From Liolophura sinensis (lineage: Eukaryota > Mollusca > Polyplacophora > Chitonida > Chitonidae), in contig NW_027017964.1 of NCBI RefSeq assembly GCF_032854445.1, positions 62,001-126,000 on the forward strand: a stretch of DNA of 64,000 bases. Reading direction: 5' to 3'. The notes under the pieces were generated by a model. That model was given only the letters and a program-made list of their open reading frames with translations, searched no databases and was not told the origin of the DNA. Below, piece after piece: positions 10,483 through 23,050 of the stretch. Numbering within the stretch: position 1 is the stretch's first letter; each line of letters starts with the position of its first letter. The position numbers and the translations under genes are program-made.

Positions 10483-11095
10483 TTTCCATCAGGATATTTT
10501 TATTTTTCAAGACTTTGCTCGTCACTGGTTTTATTGTTCTCGAACTGAAGCACACAGAAGGAAGGCAGACATTTTACCTGATCCGTTTCTTGTACATGAG
10601 GTTTGCAAAGCTCTAAAGTTTCGGGTTTGTTCTTGTAGATATCATCTCTACCAACAGCCCCTGTAAAATAGTTTAAAAAGAAATTCATACATTTTGTGAT
10701 TTGATCGAAAGGCCTAAATTTTATGTTGTGAAATTGAGAATATTTTATAAATACATGTACAAACACGACACCAAAATACCTCATAAGTTAAGTCACCTCA
10801 AGACACTGCTGTGTCAAGAAAAATCGTGTCCAAAACAAACATTTTTCTGACTGATTCCAAATTCTGATTAGAAAAATCATTTGTTTTTCTTCCTTTAATA
10901 AGCTTTCACCATAAAGGACTAGGGCTCTGGAACAGAACTTAATTCCAGCGTTAATTGGCTCGGTGTCCACTGACATAGTTCACCGTTACCTTAACGTTGA
11001 TAACAAAACCAAAACCATGCTTTCTTTAGTTTTGCTTACAAATGTTACCATTCATGGTCCGATTGCTTGAACAGTGGGAAAAAAACCCTAGATGA
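10483..11095. other. Gene-free stretch
   Basis: No exon with recognisable similarity and no repeat array. It could contain upstream sequence of the possible acidic protein, but nothing shows this. Confidence 0.4.
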
Positions 11096-11169
11096 AGTCA
11101 GTTCACAAGAGGTTGGATTTCACCGGTAATACGTATGACCATCTGCCAACTGTCACATTGTCTTCACTT

Positions 11170-12030
11170 CTCTGGCCATGATGTTCTAACTGTCCATTAC
11201 ATGACACCAAATCATCATATGGCCATGGTGCTCTAATTGTCCGTTACATGACACCAGATCATCATCTGGCCATGGTGTTCTATTTGTCCATTATAGGGCA
11301 CCAATTCATCATCTGACCATGGTGCTCTAATTGTCCATTACAGGGCATCAAATCATCTTCTAGCCATGGTGCTCTAATTGTCAATTACAGGGCATCAAAT
11401 CATCATATGGACATGGTGCTTTAATTGTCCATTTAAGGGCACCAAATCATCATCTATCCATCATCATCTGGCCATGGTGCTCTAACTTTCCATTACAGGG
11501 CATCAAATCATCATATGGCCATGGTGTTTTAATTAGACATTACAGAACATCAAATCATCATCTGGCCATGGTGCTCTAATTGTCCATTACAGGACACCAA
11601 ATCATCATCTGGCCATGGTGCTCTAATTGTCCATTACAGGACATCAAATCATCCTCTGGCCATGGTGCTCTAATTGTCCATTACAGGACATCAAATCATC
11701 CTCTGGCCATGGTGCTCTAATTGTCCATTACAGGACACCAAATCATCATCTGGCCATGGTGCTCTAATTGTCCATTACAGGACACCAAATCACCATCTGG
11801 CCTTGATGCTCTAATTGTCCATTACAGAACATCAAATCATCATCTGGCCATGGTGCGCTAATTGTCCATTACAGGGCATCAAATCATCATCTGGCCATGG
11901 TGCTCTAATCGTCCATTACAGGACACCAAACCATCATCTGACCATGGTGATCTAATTGTCCATTACAGGGCATCAAATCATCATCTGGTCATGGTGCTCT
12001 AATTGCCCATTACAGAACACCAAATCATAA
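11170..12030. repeat. 47-bp tandem array, locus 2 (about 18 units)
   Basis: Same unit as at 8.2-8.96 kb, here mostly with 'ctggccatggtgctctaatt'. It is bracketed by two diverged copies of a ~75-bp sequence, at 11.10-11.17 kb ('ttcacaagaggttggatttc') and 12.05-12.13 kb ('ttcacaagaggtcggatttc'). Confidence 0.95.
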
Positions 12031-12174
12031 AACTTTAAATAAACTACATTCACAAGAGGTCGGATTTCACGGGTGACATGTATGGCCATTTGCTGTCATA
12101 CTGTCACACTGTCGTAACTTCTCTGACTTTACCCCCTTAGCTGTAGTTTTTTTATGGCATCATTGTTCACTGAA

Positions 12175-12270
12175 TTGCTGGAATTTCTCATGACATCTAT
12201 ATGAAATTGGGGATAGCGTTTACCAATTGCTGGAATTTCTCATCACATCTAAATGAAATTGTTGATTACC
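12175..12270. repeat. Two direct copies of a ~55-bp sequence
   Basis: 'attgctggaatttctcatga' and 'attgctggaatttctcatca' head two adjacent diverged copies, each continuing with 'catctatatgaaattg'-like sequence. Confidence 0.75.
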
Positions 12271-12529
12271 CACTGCGCACCACTTTTTGCAGACCTGAAG
12301 ACCTATTTGTTGTCATATGAATACAATTTGGAAACCAGGGGCCAGAAGTTTGTAAGCATCTTTTCAGAACGATGGGCTTGGGGCTGTTAAACATCAATGT
12401 TTATTACCTCATTCCTTCGGGAACCAGGGGCTAGGAGCTGGTATGAATGTTTGTGGAACCATGGGCTACTGGCTGGTACTCATCAATGTTTATTACCTCA
12501 TTACTTCGGGAACCTGGTGCCAGGGGCTC

Positions 12530-15500
12530 ACTGGTCTATCTAGTGTCAGCATATAGTGGCTAGATGGGGCGTCATACAGAGATTGGCCATGGAGCAGGCT
12601 GACTGGTTGGTCCAGTGTCAGCATATAGTGGCTCGGTGGGGCATCACACAGAGATCGGGCATGGAGCAGGCTGACTGGTCGGTCCAGTGTCAGCATACAG
12701 TGGCTGGGTGGGGTGTCATACAGAGAAGGGGCATGGAGCAGGCTGACTGGTCAGTCCAGTGTCAGGATACAGTGGCTGGGTGGGGCATCATACAGAGATC
12801 GGGCATGGAGCAGGTTTGACTGGTGGGTCCAGTGTCAGCATACAGTGGCTGGGTGGGGCGTCATACAGAGATTGGCCATGGAACAGGCTGTCTGGTGGGT
12901 CCAGTGTCAGCATACAGTGGATGGGTGGGGCGTCATACAGAGACTGGCAATGGAGCAGGCTGACTGGTGGGTCCAGTGTCAGCATACAGTGGCTGGGTGG
13001 GGCGTCATACAGAGATTGGCCATGGAGTAGGCTGTCTGGTGGGTCCAGTGTCAGCATACAGTGGCTGGGTGTGGCGTCATACAGAGACTGCCCATGGAGC
13101 AGGCTGACTGGTCGGTCCAGTGTCAGCATACAGTGGCTGGGTGGGGCGTCACACAGAGACTGGCAATGGAGCAGGCTGACTGGTGGGTCCAGTGTCAGCA
13201 TACAGTGGCTGGGTGTGGCTTCATACAGAAATGGGCCATGGAGCAAGCTGACTGGTGGGTCCAGTGTCAGCATACAGTGGCTGGGTGGGGCGTCATACAG
13301 AGACTGGCAATGGAGCAGGCTGACTGGTCGGTCCAGTGCCAGCATACAGTGGCTGGGTGGGGCGTCATACAGAGATTGGCCATGGAGTAGGCTGTCTGGT
13401 GGGTCCAGTGTCAGCATACAGTGGCTGGGTGTGGCGTCATACAGAGACTGCCCATGGAGCAGGCTGACTGGTGGGTCCAGTGTCGGCATACAGTGGCTGG
13501 GTGGGGCATCATACAGAGATTGGGCATGGAGCAGGCTGACTGGTCGATCCAGTGTCAGCATACAGTGGCTGGGTGGGGTGTCATACAGAGATTGGCCATG
13601 GAACAGGCTGACTGGTCGGTCCAGTGTCAGGATACAGTGACTTGGGGGGGCGTCATACAGAGACTGCCCATGGAGCAGGCTGACTGGTCGGTCCAGTGTC
13701 AGCATACAGTGGCTGGGTGGGGCGTCATACAGAGATCGGGCATGGAGTAGGCTGACTCGTGGGTCCAGTGTCAGCATACAGTGGCTGGGTTGGGCGTCAT
13801 ACAGAGATTGGCCATGGAGCAGGCTGACTGGTCGGTCCAGTGTCAAGATACAGTGGCTGGGTGGGGTGTCATACAGAGATGGACCATGGAACAGGCTGAC
13901 TGGTGGGTCCAGTGTCAGCATACAGTGGCTGGGTGGGGCGTCATACAGAGATTGGCCATGGAGCAGGCTGACTGGTGGGTCCAGTGTCAGCATACAGTGG
14001 CTGGGTGGGGCGTCATACAGAGATCGGGCATGGAGCAGGTTGACTGGTGGCTCCAGTGTCAGCATACAGTGGCTGGGTGGGGCATCATACAGAGATTGGC
14101 AATGGAGCAGGCTGACTGGTGGGTCCAGTGTCAGCACACAGTGGCTGGGTGGGGCTTCATACAGAGATCGGGCATGGAGCAGGCTGACTGGTCGGTCCAG
14201 TGTCAGCATACAGTGGCCGGGTTGAGCATCAGACAGAGATTAGCAATGGAGCAGGCTGACTGGTGGGTCCACTGTCAGCATACAGTGGCTGGGTGAGGTG
14301 TGATACAGAGATGGGCCATGGAGCAGGTTGACTGGTCGGTCCAGTCTCAGCATACAGTGGCTGGGTGGGGTGTCATACAGAGATCGGGCATGGAGCAGGC
14401 TGACTGGTCTGTCCAGTCTCAACATATAGTGGCTCGGTGGCGCGTTATACAGAGATGGACCATGGAACAGGCTGACTGGTGGGTCCAGTGTCAGCATACA
14501 ATGGCTGGGTGAGGCGTCATACAGAGATTGGCCATGGAGTAGGCAGTCTGGTGGGTCCAGTGTCAGCATACAGTGGCTGGGTGGGGCGTCATACAGAGAT
14601 GGACCATGGAACAGGCTGACTGGTGGGTCCAGTGTCAGCATACAGTGACCAGGTGAGGCGTTATACAGAGATGGACCATGGAACAGGCTGACTGGTGGGT
14701 CCAGTGTCGGCATACAGTGGCTGGGTGGGGCGTCATACAGAGACTGGCCATGGAGCAGGCTGACTGGTCAGTCCGGTGGCAGCATACAGTGGCTGGGTGG
14801 GGCGTCATACAGAGATGGACCATGGAACAGGTTGACTGGTGGGTCAAGTGTCAGCATACAGTGGCTGGGTGGGGTGTCATACAGATGGGCCATGGAGCAG
14901 GCTGACTGGTCGGTCCAGTGTCAGCATACAGTGGCTGGGTGGGGTGTCATACAGAGATCGGGCATGGAGCAGGCTGACTGGTGGGTCCAGTGTCAGCATA
15001 CAGTGGCTGGGTGGGGTGTCATACAGAGATTGGCCATGGAGCAGGCTGACTGGTGGGTTCAGTGTCAGCATACAGTGGCTGGGTGGGGCGTCATACAGAG
15101 ATTGGCCATGGAGCAGGCTGACTGGTGGGTTCAGTGTCAGGATACAGTGGCTGGGTGGGGCGTCATACAGAGATTGGCCATGGAGCAGGCTGACTGGTTG
15201 GTCCAGTGTCAGGATACAGTGGTCAGGTGGGGCATCATACAGAGATGGACCATGGAGCAGGCTGACTGGTGGGTTCAGTGTCAGCATACAGTGGCTGGGT
15301 GGGGCGTCATACAGAGATTGGCCATGGAGCAGGCTGACTGGTGGGTCTAGTGTCAGCATACAGTGGTCAGGTGGGGCATCATACAGAGATGGACCATGGA
15401 GCAGGCTGACTGGTGGGTCCAGTGTCAGCATACAGTGGCTGGGTGGGGCGTTATACAGAGATTGGCCATGGAGCAGGCTGACTGGTGGGTTCAGTGTCAG

Positions 15501-17655
15501 CATACAGTGGTCAGGTGGGGCGTCATACAGAGACTGGCCATGGAGCAGGCTGACTGGTTGGGCCAGTGTCAGGATACAGTGGTCAGGTGGGGCATCATAC
15601 AGAGATGGACCATGGAGCAGGCTGACTGGTGGGTCCAGTGTCAGCATACAGTGGCTGGGTGGGGCGTCATACAGAGATTGGCCATGGAGCAGGCTGACTG
15701 GTGGGTTCAGTGTCAGGATACAGTGGCTGGGTGGGGCGTCATACAGAGACTGGCCATGGAGCAGGCTGACTGGTTGGTCCAGTGTCAGGATACAGTGGTC
15801 AGGTGGGGCATCATACAGAGATGGACCATGGAGCAGGCTGACTGGTGGGTCCAGTGTCAGCATACAGTGGCTGGGTGGGGCGTCATACAGAGATTGGCCA
15901 TGGAGCAGGCTGACTGGTGGGTTCAGTGTCAGGATACAGTGGCTGGGTGGGGGGTAATACAGAGACTGGCCATGGAGCAGGCTGACTGGTTGGGCCAGTG
16001 TCAGGATACAGTGGTCAGGTGGGGCATCATACAGAGATGGACCATGGAGCAGGCTGACTGGTGGGTCCAGTGTCAGCATACAGTGGCTGGGTGGGGCATC
16101 ATACAGAGACTGGCCATGGAGCAGGCTGACTGGTGGGTCTAGTGTCAGCATACAGTGGTCAGGTGGGGCATCATACAGAGATGGACCATGGAGCAGGGTG
16201 ACTGGTTGGTCCATTGTCAGCATACAGTGGCTGGGTGGGGTGTCATACAGAGATCGGCCATGGAGCAGGCTGACTGGTGGGTCCAGTGTCAGGATACAGT
16301 GGTCAGGTGGGGCGTCATACAGAGATCGGCCATGGAGTCGGCTTACTGGTCAGTCCAGTGTCAGGATACAGTGGTCAGGTGGGGCGTCATACAGAGATCG
16401 GCCATGGAGTCGGCTTACTGGTCAGTCCAGTGTCAGCATGGCCGGGTGGGGCGTCACACAGAGATTGGCCATGGAGCAGGCTGACTGGTTGGTCCAGTGT
16501 CAGCATATAGTGGCTCGGTGGGGCATCACACAGAGATCGGGCATGGAGCAGGCTGACTGGTCGGTCCAGTGTCAGCATACAGTGGCTGGGTGGGGTGTCA
16601 TACAGAGAAGGGGCATGGAGCAGGCTGACTGGTCAGTCCAGTGTCAGGATACAGTGGCTGGGTGGGGCGTCATACAGAGATTGGCCATGGAGCAGGCTGA
16701 CTGGTTGGTCCAGTGTCAGGATACAGTGGTCAGGTGAGGCGTCATACAGAGACTGGCCATGGAGCAGGCTGACTGGTGGGTCCAGTGTCAGGATACAGTG
16801 GTCAGGTGGGGCATCATACAGAGACTGGCCATGGAGCAGGGTGACTGGTTGGTCCAGTGTCAGGATACAGTGGTCAGGTGGGGCATCATACAGAGACTGG
16901 CCATGGAGCAGGCTGACTGGTTGGTCCATTGTCAGGATACAGTGGTCAGGTGGGGCATCATACAGAGATTGGCCATGGAGCAGGCTGACTGGTTGGTCCA
17001 GTGTCAGCATACGGTGGTCAGGTGGGGCGTCATACAGAGATGGACCATGGAACAGGCTGACTGGTTGGTCCATTGTCAGGATACAGTGGTCAGGTGGGGC
17101 ATCATACAGAGATTGGCCATGGAGCAGGCTGACTGGTGGGTCCAGTGTCAGGATACAGTGGCTGGGTGGGGCGCCATGGAGCAGGCTGACTGGTCAGTCC
17201 ATTGTCAGCATACAGTGGTCAGGTGGGGCGTCATACAGAGACTGGCCATGGAGCAGGCTGACTGGTTGGGCCAGTGTCAGGATACAGTGGTCAGGTGGGG
17301 CGTCATACAGAGATGGACCATGGAGCAGGCTGACTGGTCAGTCCATTGTCAGGATACAGTGGTCAGGTGGGGCATCATACAGAGATGGACCATGGAGCAG
17401 GCTGACTGGTTGGTCCAGTGTCAGGATACAGTGGTCAGGTGGGGCGTCACACAGAGACTGGCCATGGAGCAGGCTGACTGGTTGGGCCAGTGTCAGCATA
17501 CAGTGGTTGGGTGGGGCATCATACAGAGACTGGCCATGGAGCAGGGTGACTGGTTGGTCCAGTGTCAGGATACAGTGGTCAGGTGGGGCGTCATACAGAG
17601 ACTGGCCATGGAGCAGGCTGACTGGTGGGTCCATTGTCAGGATACAGTGGTCATT
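12530..17655. repeat. 72-bp minisatellite, about 71 units, 5.1 kb
   Basis: The unit carries the landmarks 'ccagtgtcagcatacagtgg', 'gtggggcgtcatacagaga' and 'ccatggagcaggctgactgg'. 72 is divisible by three, so both strands stay open in several frames for hundreds of codons; I do not regard these as genes. Unit variants ('ctgggtggggcgtc' versus 'tcaggtggggcatc') are patterned: between about 15.24 and 16.18 kb a variant containing 'agagatggaccatgg' recurs every 144 or 216 bp. A block of about 200 bp near 12.6-12.8 kb recurs almost unchanged near 16.5-16.65 kb. Confidence 0.97.
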
Positions 17656-18190
17656 TGGGGCAACTTTAGAAGGAGTTACGTTGATAATATCTCACTTCAT
17701 TAAATTCCAAACCTCATATTTAAATGAGGATACCCCACGGACGGATGTACTGACAGAGAGACATTCTGAAAAACTTTATAAGCCCGTATTACATACGGTG
17801 GGGGATAAGAAATCAGCATCTGGCCAGTTGTTTACCAGCTACACAGATAGTACAGGGTCTTGTGAGAACAAAATAATGCTGAGACAATCCATCTGGGATT
17901 ACCTTTGCAAGGGAGATAACTCCAGTCGGCTGTGTGGCAAACTTTACTGTAGACCTCATCACTCAGCTTATTCTTCATGTGTTCCACAAACCTTTGTTCA
18001 GTCCAACCGTCTCTCACAAGCATGCTTAACAACTCTCTGGACGGACTCCTGCTCTCTGAAAAACATGGTACATGTATTTGATGAATTTCAGAACGCCGAA
18101 AGACATGTCATTCATACTTTGTAAATACTTGTAAGGTATGCATGTATTGGTACAAATGTACTACATTACAACAGTATTGAAAATTGCTTT
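17656..18190. other. Unique sequence after the 72-bp array, no supported gene
   Basis: A plus-strand frame runs out of the array and stays open to 18124, adding about 150 non-repeat residues, and a minus-strand frame of 66 codons overlaps it. Neither resembles a family I know. Confidence 0.4.
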
Positions 18191-18201
18191 CCCTTCACTC
18201 A

Positions 18202-18445
18202 AAAAATTAATCTGTTAATTTCAACAGAATGTCTGTTGTCTGAGTGATGCTAGAATGCATTCTGTTATTATAACACAATATTCTGTCATATTCAACATAA
18301 TATCCTGTTAGTCTATTTGAATCTTAATGTTGAATTAACAGAATATGTCTATGTTATATTTAGTAGAACAATCTGCTGCCACAACAAATTACATTCTTGC
18401 ATCACTCAAACAACAGACATTCTGTTAAATTTAACAAATTAATTT
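18202..18445. mobile_element. Foldback/MITE-like element with ~50-bp inverted arms
   Basis: The left arm (18202-18253) has 'acagaatgtctgttgtctga' and 'gtgatgc'. The right arm (18394-18445) is its reverse complement with few changes ('gcatcactcaaacaacagac'). The ~140-bp interior is AT-rich and repeats the 'attctgtt' word in both orientations. There is no coding capacity. Confidence 0.75.
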
Positions 18446-18524
18446 AACGAGCGTCCGGTGTGTAAGACGACATGTATTTGTTACAGGATGTCACTGCTAT
18501 AGCAAATTTGTGACTGTTTAGCAA

Positions 18525-19245
18525 CACCGCACTGTTAGTACCACCAGAGTGTTAGCACCACCACATTGTTAGTACCACCGCACTGTTAGTACCACCACAC
18601 TTTTAGTACCACCGCACTGTTGGTACCACCGCACTGTTAGTACCACTTCACTGCTACCACCACACTGTTAGTACCACCGCACTGTTAGTACCACTGCACT
18701 GTTAGTACCACTGCACTGTTAGTACCACTGCACTGTTAATACCACTGCACTGTTAGTACCACCGCACTGTTAGTACCACCGCACTGTTGGTACTACTGCA
18801 CTGTTAGTACCACTTCACTGCTACCACCACACTGTTAGTACCACCGCACTGTTAGTACCACCGTACTGTTAGTACCACCGCACTGTTAGTACCACTTTAC
18901 TGCTACCACCACACTGTTAGTACCACCGCACTGTTAGTACCACTGCACTGTTAGTAGCACTGCACTGTTAATACCACTGCACCGTTAGTACCACTGCATT
19001 GTTAGTACCACCGCACTGTTAGTACCACTGCACTTTTAGTACCACCGCACTGTTGGTACCACCGCACTGTTAGTACCACTTCACTGCTACCACCACACTG
19101 TTAGTACCACCGCACTGTTAGTACCACCGCACTGTTAGTACCACCCCACTGTTAGTACCACTGCACTGTTAATACCACTGCACTGTTAGTACCACCGCAC
19201 TGTTAGTACCACCACACTGTTAATACCACTGCACTGTTAGTACCA
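18525..19245. repeat. 17-bp minisatellite, about 40 units
   Basis: Unit 'accaccgcactgttagt' with variants 'accactgcactgttagt' and a shorter 'tcactgctaccacc' unit that recurs several times, suggesting a higher-order pattern. Confidence 0.95.
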
Positions 19246-19249
19246 AATT

Positions 19250-19980
19250 TACATGTGACTCACTAGCAAACCGCGCACTCCCTAGGTCTTCCACACATTA
19301 CGAGTGAAAAAACAGGGCCTACATATCGACTGGTTTGTTAGGTACCATACTTGATGAAGATGTCAGTAGGAAATAGGTCATATAATAAATTAACATTGCT
19401 TAGTGGCAACATTAATTAAGGTGTTTTTAGCTTTTGTCGGGATTTATCCGCCGCCGCCGTCATGTCCACCGCGTTTTGTTTTGAGAAATACTCCAGTACC
19501 TCGATCAAGGCCCTCTGTGACCTATACACATGAATGGGAATTGGTTTCATGCAGGTCACTCTGAGGTCAAAGATCAAGGTCACTAACAGGTCAGGCACGT
19601 GTTCTGCACCAAGATACCGAGTAAACCATTATTTCCAGTTATCATCTAGACTACATAAGGATATGAACTGAATGATTTTGAGCGATGGTCTGATTGGTTT
19701 GATGTTTTCTCTCCTTCCCCTCATGCCTAGTGAATATCCTCATTCCATGTGTGTGACATAGACCTGGGGAAATTGTTTCATGCATGCCATACTGAGGTGA
19801 CCGATTCAACTGACCAACTTTTGTAACATACGAATAATAGTTAAACAACATGCCTATGCGAATAAAAAGCTGCTTTACTATAAATAATAATTTACAAACA
19901 CACTTGCTAGCTGTATCAAAACTTATAGGAAAAAACAGACCACTAAAGTTTATGAAAATGGCGCTCTGTAAACAAATCCC
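19250..19980. other. Gene-free stretch, 3' flank of the CARD gene
   Basis: Lies downstream of the minus-strand CARD gene stop codon and may include its 3' untranslated region. I could not fix a polyadenylation signal. Confidence 0.4.
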
Positions 19981-19984
19981 AGCC

Positions 19985-21219
19985 TCAGGAGAGTACGATA
20001 CCTTTCATTCTGTTGACTTCACTCAGGGGTTTTTCATCAGGTACAAGTTCTTCCCATTCTCCATTTTCATCCAAGATTTTGCTCAGCGTTTTAACCTTTC
20101 CGCTGGGTAGTTCTTCTAACATTTTCATTCCTGATTTATAAAACAAGCTCAAATGTGAATAAAGCTTCACCACTAATATTCCAGTGTTCCAATGCAAACA
20201 TACTCAACAAACAAATATAGACAATGTCTAGGATAGAGTACATGTATGGATTAGAGAGACAATCAAACAGATCCTGTTATACACAATATCTATTAGGAGT
20301 TGACTTGTTAAAATGGGAAAACGAAATTGAGGATCAACAATTAAAGACTCAATTATTTTAATATTTGATTTTTTTAACTGGTGTTTTGAGCCGTACTCAA
20401 GAATATTTCACTTGTGACAGTGACGAGCTGAGCATGATGGTGGGAGGGAACCAGGTCAAAGTTGCTGACAGACCATCAAATTGTAACAAAATTAAGAAGT
20501 GCTTGAAATGAAAGACATTAATTACAACAATTTTACAACAGCTGCAAGAACACACAGGCGCTTTGAACAAACTCAACGCAGTACCACGGCCTATACTAAT
20601 GTCTCCGCATTTTTCTTTCCCAAGTAAATGACCTAACATCCTTCTCAAAAAGCATTCTGTCGCTCTCCGTCCATTATCCGGCATGACAATGGTTTCTGAA
20701 TAACTATGACGTTACCCAAGCTTAACAAGACCTGGATTCGAATACGCGGCCCCGCAGGTCGAGGGCCTTATAATTGAATTGAGTGAACAATTATGTTTTT
20801 CCTGTGAATTTAAATTCTATCTCACCAGAACTGCTATATTGATGGCTCCCACAGTTGTTGCCATCCCCTTCCTCTTGGAAAATGTGATCAAATTTCTTCT
20901 TATACTCGTCTGGAACACGGCGGTACAATTCTCCTGCCAATAATTTACCACTGTCTCCAGCTCCCGTCAATTTCACTGCTTCTACAAACTTCACAAACGC
21001 ATCCGAGAACAATCTATGCAGGACATCCATTAACTCTCGAGCACCTTCGATTTCACACCCTGTGTTGCACTTTTGTGTGATTCTCTGTTTATCCTCCACT
21101 GATATTAGACTCCCCATGTGATCTAGAATTGACTTGGGCGCAATCTTCGGCAGAATCTCTGCTTTCACCTCCTCTATTATCCTCTCGTGAAAACGACTGT
21201 CGGTGAGTGTCACTGCCAT
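19985..21219 (-). CDS. Small CARD-domain protein, two coding exons
   Basis: Exon 1 is 21219-20826 and exon 2 is 20130-19985 with a TGA stop. An AG acceptor directly precedes the ATG, so a 5' untranslated exon is likely. Exon 1 ends at a GTGAGA donor in phase 1 and exon 2 follows 'aaatcag' in matching phase, giving 179 residues. Residues about 10-95 read as a CARD death fold: 'EILPKIAPKSILDHMGSLIS', then 'VEDKQRI', 'GARELMDVLHR' and 'FVKFVEAVKLTG'. The spacing is that of CARDs in RIG-I-like receptors and their adaptors. CARDs mediate homotypic assembly in innate immune or cell-death signalling in the cytosol. The C-terminal ~50 residues are charged and unrecognised, with no helicase, caspase or membrane segment. 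If exon 1 is not spliced, its frame runs on to a stop at 20791. The CARD call is fairly sure; the specific role is unknown. Confidence 0.7.
20345..20475 (-). repeat. SINE-A fragment in the CARD gene intron
   Basis: Reverse complement of the tail and body: 'ggtgttttgagccgtactca', 'agaatatttcactt', 'atgatggtgggagg'. It lies in the single coding intron (20131-20825). Confidence 0.75.
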
Positions 21220-21424
21220 CTGCAAATGTATGTACAAATTAAGGTAGGCCTAATTCAAATTTATTTCTCAAGAGGGAAAAATTTACCAATACCACTCACT
21301 TTATACAATACTGATTTTCTGTTACTTGATTGTCCACCTGAATAGCTGCCCAGTGGATCGTACATTACCAAAGTGCCATGTCTGGATTAAAGGGATTCCC
21401 TTGACCATATATGTAGAAGTCTCC

Positions 21425-21575
21425 GAATAAGGAGGAAACCGGGCAGAGCCCGGAGGAAACCCACGACCATCCACAGGTTGCTGCCAGACCTCACGTACGG
21501 TAGGAGAGGAAGCCAGCATGTGCTGGACTTGAACTCACTGCGAGCGAGAGGCTCCTGGATCATTGCGCCGTCACC
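21425..21575 (-). repeat. SINE-A 5' half
   Basis: Reverse complement of the head-side body: 'aggaaaccgggcagagcccg', 'gaagccagcatgtgctgg', 'gcgagaggctcctggatcat'. Confidence 0.8.
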
Positions 21576-21637
21576 ACGTTAATGCCCATAGCATACAACA
21601 TTTACATAAAATAGAAAATGAACCTGGTTATTAAATG

Positions 21638-21747
21638 GGTTTCTGCCGGGCTCTGCCCAGTTTCCTTCCACCATAATGTTGTCCGCTGTCATATAAGTAA
21701 AATATTCTTGCGTATGACGTAAAACACCAATCAAGTAAATAAATATC
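21638..21747 (+). repeat. SINE-A 3' half
   Basis: Body and tail from 'ccgggctctgcccagtttcc' to 'gacgtaaaacaccaatcaag' with an AAAT tail. Orientation is opposite to the copy at 21.43-21.58 kb. Confidence 0.85.
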
Positions 21748-23050
21748 AGAACTCTAAATTTTAAACCTAATGGCACTGACTAGGACACAAAACAAGTTCC
21801 CCTTGCAGATGTACATCCCTCTGGGGCACCCTACCCATATCTTTGAAAACTTCTGACAACTGCAGTGTCAAATCAATCATACAGCGTTTACGTCTCATGT
21901 CAGTTATATTTCTTCAGCTGTTTCATTGAAAAGCACACGTGGGGCGCTGTACATAAACACATGGGTGTTAAGTAAAAGTACTTCAGTAAAGTGTATTTAC
22001 TGGAAAGAAATATGAAACTCATCTATCGTCGGTAGTTCACACAACAGTAAACAGCGCTGATAGTAAGGTAGGCCTATTACTGTCACAAAAGTGTTTTAGT
22101 AGATGTTGATGTTGTAATTCTTACTTATGGTTTGTAGAATAACGATCCATGTAAATGTACCGCATACACACACGCGCACACCTTCAGGCTAACAGCAAAA
22201 TGATGTGATGTTGTTGATAATGCCAAAAAATTGATCACTTCCTTGATTCAAGTCAGGGTTACGTCACAGGCACCAGTTAGTTTCACTTTCAATGTGGGGA
22301 ATTCCCAGCAAGTTGTTGACCCCGATCTGCTTCAAAGAAATATACATGTATTCGGTATGCGGAAAAAAGAAAAGAAAAGAAAAAAAAATTGGTGCATGTT
22401 TTCTCTGTTGTGTTATGCTACACTTGTTGAATCATTTCTACACAACTGCAGAACACACACCTACATCTAAATCTTCCGGTTTTTTTCAACCACTCAATGC
22501 TCGTTGAGGTACGTGTACATGATATCGGTTTACCAGCTCTTCATCTTAACAACAGTTAATATGTGAAACATTTTAAAGCTCTGAATATCATTTTTTCTTC
22601 GATCCTGGAAGTAAATTCCATAACCATTTCTTAAAATCATAACAAAATATTTACTTTTTACCGCTTAAAAGCCTGCTTGAATAAAATTTTAAAAGTTTAA
22701 AAATATAGTGTAAATAGCACAACTTACTGCCTACCCCATATGTATCAGCCTATAGCTAATATAACTTCTGATACTGATACATAATTTGGTAACATTACAA
22801 TGGTGTCTCCTTGTAACAGACTGTTAACAATACCCACATATTTAACAATAATGCTGCCTCACTGGAATACTATTCTAAAGGCACCAGGCTACATGTTCAC
22901 CGTTAACTGAAATATTGTCTTGGGGGCATCTTCTTTTTTCAATTTTCCAAAAATTTCCTTACAGATCAAAAAATGATAAAATATTATAAAATGGTATAAT
23001 AACAAGTGATTGGAGTTGGTTTGGGAAGAGCTAGCCTATACGTCACACTG

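Noticed and set aside
17832-18032. 66-codon minus-strand frame beside the 72-bp array
   Set aside because: No recognisable domain, and overlapped by an equally open plus frame.
12758-18124. Open frames of 250-509 codons on both strands across the 72-bp array
   Set aside because: The unit is 72 bp, divisible by three, so a frame open in one unit stays open in all. Frames are open on both strands at once, and there is no supported exon structure.
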